DNA of 64,000 nt from Jacaranda mimosifolia. Taxonomy: Eukaryota; Streptophyta; Magnoliopsida; Lamiales; Bignoniaceae. The stretch covers positions 36,746,501 through 36,810,500 of the forward strand of contig CM032117.1 of the NCBI GenBank assembly GCA_018894105.1, in the 5' to 3' direction. This document shows positions 32,553 through 45,420 of this stretch, one piece after another. Position numbers and translations under genes: made by a program. Below the pieces are notes generated by a model. It was not told the origin of the DNA. It made no database searches and worked only from the letters and a program-made list of their open reading frames with translations. Within the stretch, counting starts at the first letter, position 1. The number at the start of each line of letters is the position of its first letter.

Positions 32553-34350
32553 TTTTCATACTTTGATTTGGATTTTTTGTTTTTGGTTGATTCATTTGAT
32601 GAATTGATCTTATTATCCAAATACTTGATTCATATGATGGATTGGAGTGTTTAGATGATTTATTGTGAGGCTATTTTATTGATGAATTCAAAGCATGCTA
32701 ATATATGTTTTAAGTGTTAATTCTTATGATTAGTATGTTTAATTCATAGCTATTAATGTTGAATGTTGATTTAGCATTTATTGATGTTGTCTGTTGATAT
32801 GGCATGTTAAATCTGACCTTAATGTGTCTTGGTCATTTTTGGATCCAATTTGATTGGAGTTTAATTGGAGATTCATGAAGAATGTGATTCTTACTTAAAC
32901 TAGTTTTTAGAAGCTTGATAGAGCACTTGAATTTCCACTTTTAAAAGCTATTTTGAATCTGGAAATTTCATCTAAATGTTTAGGAGGTTTCCTAAAATTT
33001 TTGGTGCATAAAATTTGAGTAAAAAATAAGTTGGCTTGGTCCTCAAGCTAAAAACCGCAGGCTGCCACACACAATCGGACGCTGGCCGAGCAACGCACGC
33101 ACATAGAAGGTGCACAAATGTTGTGCAAGTGCTCAATAAAATATTTTGACATTTTTTCAAGCCTCGTAAAATCTTGTTAAAGTTGATCTCCATGATGTTG
33201 CATAAGTGTTATGCATGGCCAATTATTAATTTTATATTTATTTATTGTTCTTTTAATTGTTGAATGGTTGATGAATGAATGGGGATGATCATGAGCCTTT
33301 AATATTGATTTTATTTATTTCAAGTTGTTGAAATGAGTTGTATTTAATTGGGGCTTGCATGCCTCTTGTTTCTATCTTGTAATTGTTATAAGAGTAGAAT
33401 CATTAGGAGTGAGGATTTCTCTCTCATGTAAATGTTACGTGGAGTAAAGGAGACTCTTGGAGGCATGGAGACTTTTGAAGACCCATGAATGTATGGGATA
33501 CCCTTATGTAATGGCTAGATTTAATCAACCCACCTAAAATCAACTAGGTGGTGCACCTATGACTCTAAATACACCACTTGGTTAGGCTCATGGTCATTCC
33601 ACCCTAGGAGCATGCTAGGCGCATTTACTTATTTATGCTTTTCATATCCTATTGATGTATGAGATGCATGTTTAAGATATAGAAAGCCTAAATAAGAAGA
33701 TAAAATCATAAGATCTTTGCGAGCGAAAACCCTCCACTTAGAATGTCTATGTGCTTTTCAAATATTAAGTAAAAATGGATACAAATTAAAGAATTTTAAA
33801 TTAATCCAAGCTTTCTACCAATAGTATGTGATAGGTCGATGCTACCACCTTTGTGTGATATACATCCTATCACAGAGGTCATACTTAAGTGAAAAACTGT
33901 GACCATATACTTAGCATGAGATGGACCTTTGACTCGGGAACGCCAACACATTATAAACTCGGTCACGGTGGATGTTGTGCTGCCTGTCCTGAATCAAAAC
34001 TTAATTTGTAGGTTTGACTTAACATTGAGTACTGTAGAGGTCATCCATGTAGGGGATCTACATGAAAAGGTGAGGTAAAATATATCAAGAGTTGCATGAG
34101 ATGCAATTCACAAAAGTTGCTTGCCTTTGGATTGCTCGTGGATATACATTCGGTTACGGGGTCCACTTGCAAGTCTTTAGAATCTTTATTCTCACTAGGA
34201 AATGTGATTTTCCAAATTTTTCTTAGGGGTGAAGGATTGATAAAATAGTGGGAGGAAAACATGTTTGAGAGATCATAAATATATTTTTATTATCAAATTC
34301 AATCACATGCTTATTCTCTTTTTCACTTTTGAGGATTTGTGAAATCTCTA
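32553..34350 (+). other. untranslated leader of the plus-strand copia
   Basis: About 1.8 kb, no credible coding frame. A GC-rich island at about 33050-33110 lies 510-570 bases from the PBS, the same distance as in the sibling elements. Confidence 0.65.
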
Positions 34351-35560
34351 GAATAGTTTAATGTTCCACTCAACGTTATTTTGGAAACCAATAAACCAAC
34401 CGGGCCAAACTTTCATGATTGACTTAACCTCAAAAACTATTCTAGATTATTAGAAGCAGACATATGTCCTATATCAAGGTGCTCCTAACCCCATGGGGAT
34501 TAAAGTAGATTAAGAGACACGTGAAAAGTTTATGAATTTGGTTTAAGATTGTCCTATCCCATAGTCTCAAGATGGCATCTACAAACTTTAAAAGTCTCAA
34601 AGACACATGAATAGTACCTTGGTTAAAGTTTACAAGAGTTGTAAAGCAAACAAAGTATGAGAAGTTCATGTTGTCAAAGGAGATTTTTCAAGCTAAGATG
34701 GATGTGAAGTCATGTGTCATCAACTGCGGTCTAAAGATGATTAAGCTTGGAGAAGCTTTTTCTACCTGGACATCGTGATGGATAATGATCTCCATGAGGA
34801 TTTGATTCTCACATCCTTATCGAGTTTTATTGATCAAAATGTTGATCTAAAAGGAAACTACCATGAAAAGGGCAAACCTTTGACACTTGTTTCCTTGTCC
34901 AAGTTATGGGCCCTAGGGGTTCTAGAAAGGGAGGTAAAAGGAAGAAAAGTTCTTCCTCCAAGGGAAAACAACTATTAAAGGCATCCATACGAATTAAGAA
35001 GACTATAGAGGACATAGTCGATATTATTTGTTTCTACTTTGGCTAGATAGGCAATTGGAAGCGATTTTGCAAGGAATACCTTGCAACCATTTGGAAGGGT
35101 ATGTACTTTATTAAAGTGCATTTAAGGATAAATTCTTCCTCATGGATATGTGATATCGCATGTGGTTCTTATCTTTGTAAGTTTTACAAAGAATAAGAAA
35201 GAAGAATAAAACTAACTGATGTGGATATGATCCACCGCCTTGGCTAAGGAGCAAACGTTGTGACCAAAGCCGAAGGCGTATAATAAGTTGGACTTAGGGA
35301 ACTCCATAATTGTATTGAACCCTTGCTATTGTGTGCCATATATTGTTGAGAACATTATTTCAATTTCTATTTTGGATAGAGAAGGATTTGGTCTTTCTAT
35401 ATCAAATGGGAGATTGAAGGCATTAAAGAATGAGTTCTTTAATTGCTTATGGTACACTTAACAAAAGATTATACATATTGGATTCTCAACCATCACTAAT
35501 GCACTTTCAACAAAGTAAGAAAATTATATATCCAAGAAAATACCATGTAATGACATGTAA
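34351..35560 (+). pseudogene. copia gag-protease remnant
   Basis: The plus strand carries a decayed gag start near 34365 (LNVPLNVILETNKPTGPNF in mixed frames). A 67-residue open stretch at 34775-34978 (MDNDLHEDLILTSLSSFID, then a basic tail) matches the gag of the minus-strand copy. The zinc-knuckle and protease region is frameshifted. Confidence 0.72.
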
Positions 35561-36260
35561 GACTTGGGCATATCTCTAAAAATAACATGAGCAAGTTAGA
35601 AGATGTCAAAGCACTAAATGTTAGTGGCATTGAGGAACTTTTTACTTGTAAATCTTGTTTAAATGGAGAAAAAATTACCAAGACTCCTTTTGTAGGACAA
35701 ATGGAGTGCTCTACAAGTTCTTTAGATTTGACCCATACGGATGTTTGTGGCCTACTAAGAGTTAGTGCGAAGGAGGCTATTTCTACTTCATCACCTTTAC
35801 CGATGATTATAGTCGGTTCAGGCATATGTATCTTATGAAGTACAAGTCTGAAGCTTTTGAAAAGTTCAAAGTGTATAGGAATGAATTGGAAAAGCAATTG
35901 GTGCTTAGTATTAAAGCTCTTCGATCGGATCGAGGGGGAGAGTACCTAAGCATCGAATTCTTGGATTATCTAAAGGAGAATGGGATTCTCTTACAATAGA
36001 CTCCACCTGGCACACCCCAAAATAATGGAGTAGCTGAGAGGAGAAATCGCACCTTGTTGGATATGGTGCATTCTATGTTGAGCTTCTTCGATGTGCCTAT
36101 ATCCTTTTATGGATACGCGTCAAAGACGACGGCAAAGTTACTAAGTGTAGTACCTTCAAAAGTCAAAGTTAAAGACGCCACATGAGATGTGGTATGACGA
36201 AGCACCCTTTTATCATTACTTAAAAGGTTTGGGGGTCTCCCACCTACGTGAGACAGTTAG
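35561..36260 (+). pseudogene. copia integrase remnant
   Basis: Open at 35587-35838: MSKLEDVKALNVSGIEEL, FTCKSCLNGEKITKTPF, LTHTDVCG with the first catalytic Asp. A frameshift near 35780 leads to FTDDYSRF, ALRSDRGGEYLS with the second Asp, a stop after NGILLQ, then NGVAERRNRTLLDMV with the Glu. All three acidic residues survive, in two frames. Confidence 0.85.
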
Positions 36261-36499
36261 TGGGAGATAAGTTGGATAGTGGATTCACCTTGTGCAAGTT
36301 TGTGGGATACCCAAGAAAGTCTTTAGGTTATTACTGCAGTGATCCCTCGAATTAAAAGGTATTTGTTTCAAGGAATGCCATCTTTTTTGGCAAAGGTATT
36401 TCTATAAGATAGATAAAGGCGTGGTTGTTGAACTTGGTGAAGTTCAAGATGATCATCAAATCCCACAAGTGGTAGAAATAAATAAATATCAAGAACCTT

Positions 36500-37362
36500 A
36501 AACTCAACCTCAGAGAAGGTTAGACCGAATCAAGAAGCAACCCGAAAAGTTTGGATTTCTTCATGAGATGGACCAATTAGATAATGGTCCAAAGACTTAT
36601 AAGGAAGCTATGTTGGATATTGATTTGGGACATTAGCTTGATGCCATGAGATCTGAAATGGACTCCAAGTACTCCAACAAAGTATGGACTTTGGTAGATC
36701 CACCAAAGGGAATAGTTCATGTTGGTTGCAAGTGGATCTATGAGCGATAGCTAGGAATTGATGGAAAAGTAATGACTTTTAAGCCGTGACTAATGGCTAA
36801 AGGTCACACTCAAAAGACTCGGTATCTACTTCGAGGATACCTTTTCACCGGTCGCAATGCCTAAGTCCATTCGCATTCTACTTACCATAGCTGCATATTA
36901 TAACTATGAGATATGGCAACTGGATGTGAAAAATGCTTTCCTCAATGGAGACATTGAAGAAGAAATCTATATGAAGCAACCATATGGTTTTACATCCAAT
37001 GGGAGTGAGCAAAAGCTTTGCAAATTTCAGAGATCTATTTATGGACTCAAATAGGCATCACGAAGTTGGAACATAGGTTTTGACAAAACAGTCAAATCAT
37101 TTGGCTTTGTCAAAAAGGTATATGAAACTTGTGTGTACAAAAAGCTAGTGGGAGTAGTATATAGTTTATTGTGCTTTATGTCAATGACATTCTTCTCATT
37201 GAGAATGAGAGGGAAATGTCAGAATGTACTAAACCGTGGTTATCTACTCAATTCTCCATAAAAGAACTTGGGAGAAGCATCCTATGTATTTGGAATACGT
37301 ATATATCGAGATAGATCTGGGAAAATGCTGGAGAATCCAAGAAGAGATTCTTTCCTATAGGA
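36500..37362 (+). pseudogene. copia reverse transcriptase remnant, upstream part
   Basis: Text before 36857 is broken (KKQPEKFGFLHEMDQL, SKVWTLVDPPKG). 36857-37054 is open: MPKSIRILLTIAAYYNYEIW, LDVKNAFLNGDIEEEIYMKQ, then a TAG where relatives have Gln in YGLKQAS. The active site reads LYVNDILLIEN instead of YVDD. The hAT-type element interrupts the region 3' to it at 37371. Confidence 0.85.
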
Positions 37363-38038
37363 CATGACATTAGGGCTGTCAACGGTTCGGATTTGGATCG
37401 GATCTGCCATATCCGAATCTGACCCGAAATCCGATAGGATATTTGTTAATCAGTACCATATCCGAATCCGGTTAAAAAATCCGATCCGATTTCATTTTTT
37501 TTCTTTCTTGTTTTTTTCCTTTTAAATTTTATAAAAATATTGTATTTATAAAGTAAATATATGTCATATTTGAATTTTTAACAACTTTTTATTATATATT
37601 AGTCAAAAAGTTAAATATTTGAATATTAAAGTCCTTTTTCACATTATATTAATGTATAGATAAACTATTATATGTTATTATATTTGATATTTTATCAATA
37701 TCCATCTTATTTTTTAGGTTAAAAAACTCAATATTAATAGTGTAATATAGATGTTAATATAGATATTAGGTCAATATAATATATAAATTTTATTTTAAAA
37801 TATTATTAATATTATATATAAGAGTATTAATTTAATAAAAAATATTAAAGTTCGGATTCGGATCTTTAACGGATCGGATTGCTTAATTCCATATCCGATC
37901 CACTTATTTCGGATTTTGAATATTTATAATCGGATATGATCCATCGAATATTTTAATCGGATAAAAATCCTAAAATTCGGATCGGATTCAGATCGGATTC
38001 GGACTAAAATCCGATCCATTGACAGCCCTACATGACAT
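37363..38038. mobile_element. hAT-type non-autonomous element inserted in copia pol
   Basis: The element proper is 37371-38030 (660 bp). It starts TAGGGCTGTCAACGG and ends CCATTGACAGCCCTA. TSDs CATGACAT at 37363-37370 and 38031-38038 are exact. The subterminal regions are dense in GGATCGGAT and ATCCGAT words; the middle is AT-rich with no transposase. Removing it rejoins the copia RT-RNase H sequence. Confidence 0.95.
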
Positions 38039-38480
38039 TAGTCTCTCCAAGTCTATAGCCCCTAAGACTGAAAATGAGAGATAAAGGATGTCCCACATAC
38101 CTTATGCCTCTACTATAGGGAGCATAATGTATGCAGTTTAATGTACAAGATCGGATGTGGCACACTCGCTAAATGTTACGAGTAAGTTCTAATTCAATCC
38201 CAATGAGACTCACTGGATAACCGTTCAAACAATCCTTAAGTACTTAAGAAGCACTAAGGACTTATTTTGGTATACGGTAATGGAGAATTGAAACTCGAGG
38301 GGTTTTCGGATTCAAGTTTCCAATCCGATGTAGATAACCTAAAATCCACTTCTGGATTTATATTTTGCCTTAATGACGGCATGGTGAGTTGGAAGAGTTC
38401 CAAAAATACACCACAGTTGAGACAACCACTGAGGTGTAATAATTTGTGATTTTGGAAACCACAAAAGAATGAGTCTGGCT
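38039..38480 (+). pseudogene. copia RNase H remnant, downstream part
   Basis: Continues pol after the hAT-type insertion: ISLSKSMAPKTENER, MSHIPYASTIGSIMYAV, then at 38267-38449 KLEGFSDSSFQSDVDNLKST, SGFIFCLNDGMVSWKSSK. Stops interrupt both halves. Confidence 0.82.
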
Positions 38481-38777
38481 AAAAACTCTATCCAATAGTT
38501 GGATGTAGTGCCTAGCGTATATGAGCCCACGGTTGTCCTTGGAAGACAACTTAGGACTTGAGCCAAGATCTCATCAGTGATCCAAACACAGTAAATGCAT
38601 TATCATTTGATATATGATATCTACTGATAGAGGTGACAACTGAATGGACAAAGTTTCCTCAGAAGAGAACTTAGCAGAACCACTGTCTAAACCCCCAAAA
38701 GCAAATGGTCTTTGAAGGACATCTTGAGAAGATGGGCCGTAAGGCTATGGGGAATTGACGTAGAGCAAGTGAGATAT

Positions 38778-41015
38778 TTTTGGAATAGTGCTCGACAAGC
38801 CAATTAAATTGGACTTGAAAAGCTATTTTCTTGTAAAATAATCTTGATTGAATGATATTCTTTATATGACAATCTTCATCTTATGCTCTTTATTACTTCA
38901 CTCACATTTGGATGAAGCCTTTAGATCACTTATAACTACGGGACTTGGTTCGATGACCAAGGAATAAGTCTTACACAGTCGTGATCTTAAAGCTTTCCAA
39001 GTCATAGGATCTTTTGAGACGGGGCATCTAAGATCCGGATAGACTTGCACTAACGATGCATTAATCCAATAGTTGGATGTTGCACCAGTCCATAAGCAAA
39101 CCATATGAGATATGGGTACATATTAGTGGGTGCTTGTTAGAAAACAAGGCACTGAAGACCAACCAGAGAACCCACTAGATAGCCATAGTGGCAAGTTCTC
39201 CCGCTTACGCTAATGCGTCTAGTTAGTCCTTTAACCTGAGGATCTATGGTAATCTTGTGTCTGGTTATCATGCTTTGAAAGTTTCTTAACCACTTAGAGG
39301 GTCTTTTAGGTTGAGGTTGGGTATGAGCTACTTGGCATAAAGGTTTATGAGATCCAAAATGGAATCCGACTCCTTGCTTTTGTGAAGAGCGAGTACATCT
39401 CCTATATGTTCTATGATGATCGATTCCAAGAAATCCTTACACAAGGTGGTATGAAAATTTGGAAAAGGAGTTTTCCAAAGATGAGGTCATATAAAGGATC
39501 GAACATTGAGAATAGAGATATAGTATCGAGGTTATTAGAGAGCCAACAAATATCTTACCCTTAGCCTCTTTGGGGAGATAAGAGATGGAAGGACCATATT
39601 TGCACAGTACGATGGAGCCATAATAATTCTCCAAAAGCATTCATTTGGGCCAATTAGTTGGGCTCCATGGGCTTGAGGTTGGATATCGACCATGGATATT
39701 AGGTACTTTTCAATTAATGAGACTAATTGAATTGAGCCGTTTAGTTTGAAAGTGTTTTAAACTAAAATGAATATATGATATTCAAAAGTCACAAGGAGTT
39801 ATGAGCCCATGTACAATGAATGGTAGAACCTATTAGGTCACACACAAAATCCTATTGGCTTCTAAAGATGAAGAAGGAATTTTTCTAAGAGTTAGAAAAT
39901 TACTCCTAGGTGACCGATTTTGAAGTGCCAAATTGAAGGTCAATTTTTTGGCTTGATTAATTTAAGTGCTAAATTAATCAACTAATTTAAGGAGTTAAAT
40001 TCGATCAATAATTAAGGAGTTAATTATTTTATACCAAGTGACTATCAATTGGTCAAGTTAATTTAAGGAGTTAAATTAACAAAATTACGCTTAAGGAGTT
40101 AAGCTTGTTGACTTAAGAGTTAAGTCAAAGGTAAATTAATTAAATTAAATGGTTTAATTTAATTAATGAGAATTATTTTCTGGAGGGAAGAATCAAATGA
40201 AGAGTTAATTTAAGTTTGCATTTTAATTAATTTGAAATTAGATTCCAAATTAAATTAAAATGCACATGAAATTTAAATGAGATTTGAATTCAAATTTGCC
40301 ATCTTGGCACCCCACTTGATCGCTCCCCCTCATGGAAGGTGTGATGCCACCTTGGAATCAAACCATCCAACATCTATATATAGATATAGAGAGGGAGAGT
40401 TCAACCACTTTGCAAAATGTGTGAAGAATTAGATTTATTCACACTTCCCCACAAAAACTCTTTTACAAACGTTGCTTCATGTGTTGAGGCTTGTTTTCTC
40501 TTCTTCTCCTACCTCTTTCACATTGATATTCTGCTCATTTTCTCCAGCTAAAAGTGAGTGGAATTTGGAGGATCAATTGGTGTGTGGATCATCACAATAG
40601 GGGCAAAGCATTTGATTTGCTAGCTTTGGAGATCAATTGGAACAAAGCAGTCATTTGTAGAATTTTTTTCGAGCGATCCAGATCGATTTTTGCTCCAAAT
40701 GTTTTCTAGCAACTTATTCATGGAGTTGAGAAATTCTATATTTTTTTCTCATGATTTTTGGAGCACTCTAACTGAAACAAAAGTTGCTAGTTCTCCTCTA
40801 TGCTAGAGTCCGCCAGAATCTGGATCGGTGAAGTGTTCACCTTTGTGACCTTGAAAATTTATTTTTTGAGGTAAATCTCTAACTAAATCTAAATTGTAAG
40901 CATGACTAGATAACTAAATCTAAATTGTAAGCATGACTAGATAATTCCTTGGTAGGTTGTAAGAACTAGTTAATTTGAGCTTTTGAAGTTTTAATTATTG
41001 GATCTTATTGGCTTA
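38778..41015 (+). repeat. 3' LTR of the plus-strand copia (3' end truncated)
   Basis: Follows a purine-rich AGCAAGTGAGATA tract, opens TTTTGGAATAGTG (TG lost) and stops after GGATCTTATTGGCTTA. Hairpin array near 39955-40175. A 30-bp segment (AACTAAATCTAAATTGTAAG...) near 40881-40940 is tandemly duplicated. Confidence 0.88.
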
Positions 41016-41222
41016 CTACGTGGTCAGGGAAAAGTCAATGTGCGAGGACCTAAATAGAAGGTTACCATGGATCCTTAGATCGAAGGACTAATTATATGCA
41101 CTAGCGTAAGCTGGAAAACTTGCCACTACCAACTTGCCACTTCGGCTAACTAATGGATTCTCCCGGCAGATCTTTAGTAAACTTGTTCTTTTACAAGCAC
41201 TCACTAATATTCACCCATGTCT
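41016..41222 (-). repeat. 3' LTR of the outer copia, middle segment
   Basis: Begins with the right copy of the 32-bp duplication (41016-41047), continues GACCTAAATAGAAGG and runs to the TSD TGTCT at 41218-41222. Colinear with 51130-51335 in the intact 5' LTR. Confidence 0.82.
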
Positions 41223-43453
41223 TGTAAGCAAGTAAGGTACTAGGATCCAATTATAAAAACTTCAAAACCTAAATAAACTAGTGGTTACATGCTAACTAGG
41301 ATCAAATCATGCCTAAAATGCAGATTTAGATAGAGTGTTACCTTGAAATGCTAATATCCAAGGAGAAAGTGGTGAACCTTTCACCAATCCAGAACTTGCC
41401 AGAACCGCGCAATAGGAATAAAGCAATTTTCAACCTTATTACTACTGCTCCAAAATTCACAAAAAAACAAAAATACTGCAACCTCTCAACACCTTGTAGG
41501 AAACACAATAAAAAATTTAGATCAAAAACTTTCTGGATCTCCTTGTAAAAATTCACTAAATTAGTGCTCTACTCAAGTGAATCCCCAAACCGTAGCAAAC
41601 TAACTTGTTCACCTCTATTGATATGATCCACACACCAACAAAACTTCCAAATTATCCTTACTACAAGCTATAATAAAAGAGGAGAATGATAATGGTGGAG
41701 GCCAATTTGAAGTAGGAAAGAAGAAGAAGAAGAAGAAGAAGAAGAAGAAGAAGAAGAGAGCAAAGCTTTCAACATATGAATACAATAACTGAAAGGTGTT
41801 TTGGAGGGAATTGCAAAAGAATCCAATTCTTTCACACTTTCAGCAATGACCTATCCTCACACCCACTATATCTATATATAGGGTGAGGTTGGTGTGACCT
41901 TCCTCAACGTGGGCGGCCAACTTGCATTGCCAAGGTGGCAAATGCAAATTCTAATCCAATTTGAATTTCATGTGCATTTTAATTACATTTGAAATCTAAT
42001 TTCAAGCTAATTAAGATGCTAATTCAAATGTTGAATTTACCCTCCAAATTGTATTTTTTCCATTAATTAAATTAAACACTTTAATTTAATTAATTAACCT
42101 TTAACTTGACACTTAAGTCAAATAAGCTTAACTTTAAGCTCAATTTTGTTAATTTAACTCTTTCAGTTAACTTGACCAATTGATGGTCACTTTGGCACCA
42201 AATAATTAACTCCTTAATTAATGGTCTAATTTAACCTTTTAAATTAATTGATTAATTTAACAATTAAATTAATCAAGCCAAAATTGACCTTTAAATTTGA
42301 CACTTCAAAATCGGTCCATTAGGAGAAATTCTCTAACTTTTAGTAAATTGCTCCATCAACTGGGCAACTAATTGGCTTTTGTGTGTGACCCAATAGGTTC
42401 TACCATTTATTGGACATGTGCTCACGACTCCTTTTAACTTTTGAATATCATATATTCATTTTAGTTTAAAATACTTTTAAACTAATCGACTCAATTTAAT
42501 TAATCTCATTAATTAAAGAGTACCCAATCTCTATGGTCGATGTCCAACCTCAAACCCATGGAGCCCAACTAACTGGCCGAAACGAACGTTTTGGAGAACT
42601 ATTATAGCTCTATGCTTACCATGTAAATACGGTCCTTCCGTCTCCTATCTCCCAAAAGAGGCTTAGGACAAGATATTTGTCGGCTCCCTAATAGCGTCAA
42701 TATTATGTCTCTGTTCCCAGTGTTGGATTCTCTTGTGTGACCTCATCTTTGAAAAACTTCTTTTCCATATTGTCACACCACCTTGCACAAGAATTTCTTG
42801 GAATCGATCATTATAGAATACGTGGGAGATGCACTCGCCCTTCACAGAAGCGAGGAGTCGGATTCCATCTTGGATCTCACAAACCTCCATGCCAAGTAAC
42901 TCATACCTAATCTCAATCTGAAAGACCCTGCTAAATGGTCAAGAAAGAGTCAAAGCATGAGAACCAGACATAGGTTTTCCATAGATCCTCAGGCCAGAGG
43001 ACTAATAATATGCACTGGCGTAAGCTGAGAACTTACCACTACCAACTTGCCACTACGGCTATCTAGTGGATTCTCCGGTAGGCCTTCAGTGCATTGTTCT
43101 CTTATAATCACCCGTATCTTATACGGTTGCTCATGGAACGGAGCAATATCCAACTCTTGGATTTATGCATCATTAGTGCAAGTCTATTTAGATCTTAGAT
43201 GCCCCGTCTCGTAAGATCCTATGACTTGGAAGATTTAAGATCATGACCATGTGAGACTTATTCCATGGTCATCAAACCAAGTCCCGTAATCAAAAGTGAT
43301 CTAAGGGCTTTATCCAAATACATGTGAAGTAATAATGAGCATAAGATGAAGATGGCTATATAAAGAATATTATTCAATCAAGATTATTTTTACAAAGAAA
43401 TAATCTGACAAGGCCAATCTGATTGGCTTGTGGGGCACTATTCCAACATGTCT
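41218..43453 (-). mobile_element. solo LTR (subfamily 1) with TSD TGTCT
   Basis: The LTR is 41223-43448 (2226 bp); on plus it opens TGTAAGCAAGTAAGG and closes ATTCCAACA. TSD TGTCT is exact at 41218-41222 and 43449-43453. It contains a (GAA)n microsatellite at about 41721-41757 and the hairpin array near 42060-42275. It sits inside the outer element's 3' LTR. Confidence 0.94.
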
Positions 43454-43793
43454 AACATGGATTGCTCATGAAATGGAGCAATATCTAATTGCTTGGATTT
43501 ATACATCGTTAGTGCAAGTCTATCTGAATCTTAGATGCCCTGTCTCATAAAATTCTTTGACTTGGAATGTTTAAAATCACGATCGTGTAAGACTTATTTT
43601 ATGATTACCACCTAGTGTGCGATCAAGTCTCGTAGTCATAATGTGATTTAGGGGCTTCAAACAAATGCCCGTGAAGTGAAATAAGCATAAGATGAAGATG
43701 GTCATTTTATTTGAATATCATTCAATCAAGATTGTATCACAAGTGAAATAGTTTATATTCTAATCTCATTAGCTACGAGGCACTATTCCAACA
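43454..43793 (-). repeat. 3' LTR of the outer copia, left-end segment
   Basis: Continues the LTR after the solo LTR and ends on plus CACTATTCCAACA; on minus it starts TGTTGGAATAGTG. The PPT adjoins (43794-43808, minus GGGAAAGTGGGAGAT). Confidence 0.88.
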
Positions 43794-43984
43794 ATCTCCC
43801 ACTTTCCCTAGAGCCAATTCCCTATAGCCTTAAGATCCATCTTCTCAATATGTCCTTCAAAGAGCTTTTGCGTTAGGGATTTGGTTAGTGGATCTACTAT
43901 ATTCTCTTATGAGGTTGCCCTCTCTACTTAGATGTCGCATCTATCAATGATCTCCTCAACCAAATGATAACGCCTTAAAATATG

Positions 43985-45420
43985 CCCGGATCGTTGATGA
44001 GATCTTGGATCTTTTGCTTGCACAACTGCTTAGTTGTTGTCATAGAAGACAACTACAAGCTCAGCAAAGCTAGGCACTACATCCAACTCTTGGATGAAGT
44101 TTTTCATCCTAACGTCTTTCTTTGCAGTTTCCAAAGCCGCAATATATTTTATCTTAGTAGTTGAATTGGCCGTGGTGTCTTGTTTGGAATTCTTCCAACT
44201 CATCATGCTGCTATTGAGGCAAAATATAAATCCAAAAATGGATTTTAGGTCATCTACATCGGATTGGAAACTAGAATTCAAAAACTCTCGAGTACTTTAG
44301 GATTTCTTTTACAATGGTTTGGTGACATTCATCGGGGTCGGATTCAAAGTAGCTCGTAATGTTTCTTGTACATTGAATGGCATACATTATGCTCTTTATA
44401 GAAGATGCATAAGGTATGTGGGACATTTTTGCTCTCTTGTCATCAGTCTCAGGGGCCATAGACTTGGAGAGATGAAGACCATGTCCCATAGGAATGAATC
44501 CCTTCTTGGATTCTTCCGTACTAAACTTCTTTAGTATCTTGTCAATGTACGGTGTTTGGGAAAGCCCAAACATCCTATTTGATCTATCTCTATAGATCCA
44601 TATTTCCAATACGTATGATGATTATCCTAAATCCTTCATGGAGAATTGTGATGATAACCATGCTGTAGTAAACTCTAATATTTATCTCTCATTCCCAATG
44701 AGAAGAATGTCATCGACATAAAATACAATAAACTGTATACTACTCCCACTAGCCTTCTTGTACACACAAAGTTCACACACATTTTTTATAAAGCCAAATG
44801 ATTTGACTATCTTATCAAAATATATGTTCCAACTTTGGGACACCTGTTTAAGTTCATAAATGGACCTTTTAAGTTTGGAAACATTTTGCACACTCCCTGT
44901 GGATGTAAAACCTTATGGTTGCTCCATATAAATTTCCTCTTCAATGTTTTCATTGAGGAAAGTGATTTTCACATCCATTTGCTATATCTCATAGTTGTAA
45001 TATGCGGCTATAGCATGCATAATCTTAATGGACTTAGGCATAGCAACCGATGAAAAGGCTTTCTTGAATTCAATACCAGATATTTGAGTGTAACCTTTTA
45101 CCACGAGTCACGCTTTAAAGGTCATAACATCTCCATCGACTCCCATCTTTTGTTTATAGATCCATTTGCAACTAGCGTGTACTATACCCTCTTATAGATC
45201 TATCAAAGTCCATACTTTGGTAAAGTACATAGAGTCCATTTCAAATTTCATGGCCTCATGCTAATGTCCCGAATCTCTATCAACATAGCTTCATCATAGG
45301 TCTTCGGATCATTATCAGCTTGGCCCATCTCAGGAAAGAATTCGAACCTTTCGGATTACTTCTTAATTCGATCTAATCTTCTTAGAGGTTGTGTGTTAGG
45401 CTCTTGATGTTTACTTGTTT
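43985..45420 (-). pseudogene. copia reverse transcriptase-RNase H remnant (outer element)
   Basis: The minus strand reads, in pieces, SKLKRSIYELKQVSQSWNIY and FYVDDILLIGNER (44682-44891), so the YVDD active site is intact here, unlike the two nested copies. Further down: IYRDRSNRMFGLSQTPYID, SHIPYASSIKSIMYA (44271-44609) and RNase H FQSDVDDLKSIFGF, MMSWKNSKQDTT (44030-44281). Stops and shifts separate the pieces, so no enzyme could be made. Confidence 0.85.

Larger units (their letters stand above)
20235..41015 (+). mobile_element. plus-strand Ty1/copia element (subfamily 1), split by two insertions
   Basis: 5' LTR is 20235-20378 joined to 30587-32537; PBS at 32540; leader to about 34350; gag, protease, integrase and RT-RNase H from 34350 to 38480; PPT near 38766-38777; 3' LTR 38778-41015. 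The 5' LTR is split by the minus-strand copia 20379-30581 and the pol gene by the hAT-type element 37371-38030. The 3' LTR stops at GGCTTA, about 10 bases short of the normal CTTGCTTTCA or CCTTCA end. It sits inside the outer element's 3' LTR. Many stops; dead. Confidence 0.88.

Noticed and set aside
41721..41757. (GAA)n tract as a possible coding or CRISPR-like repeat
   Set aside because: A simple microsatellite within a solo LTR. Nothing in the window resembles a CRISPR array: no regular repeat-spacer structure.
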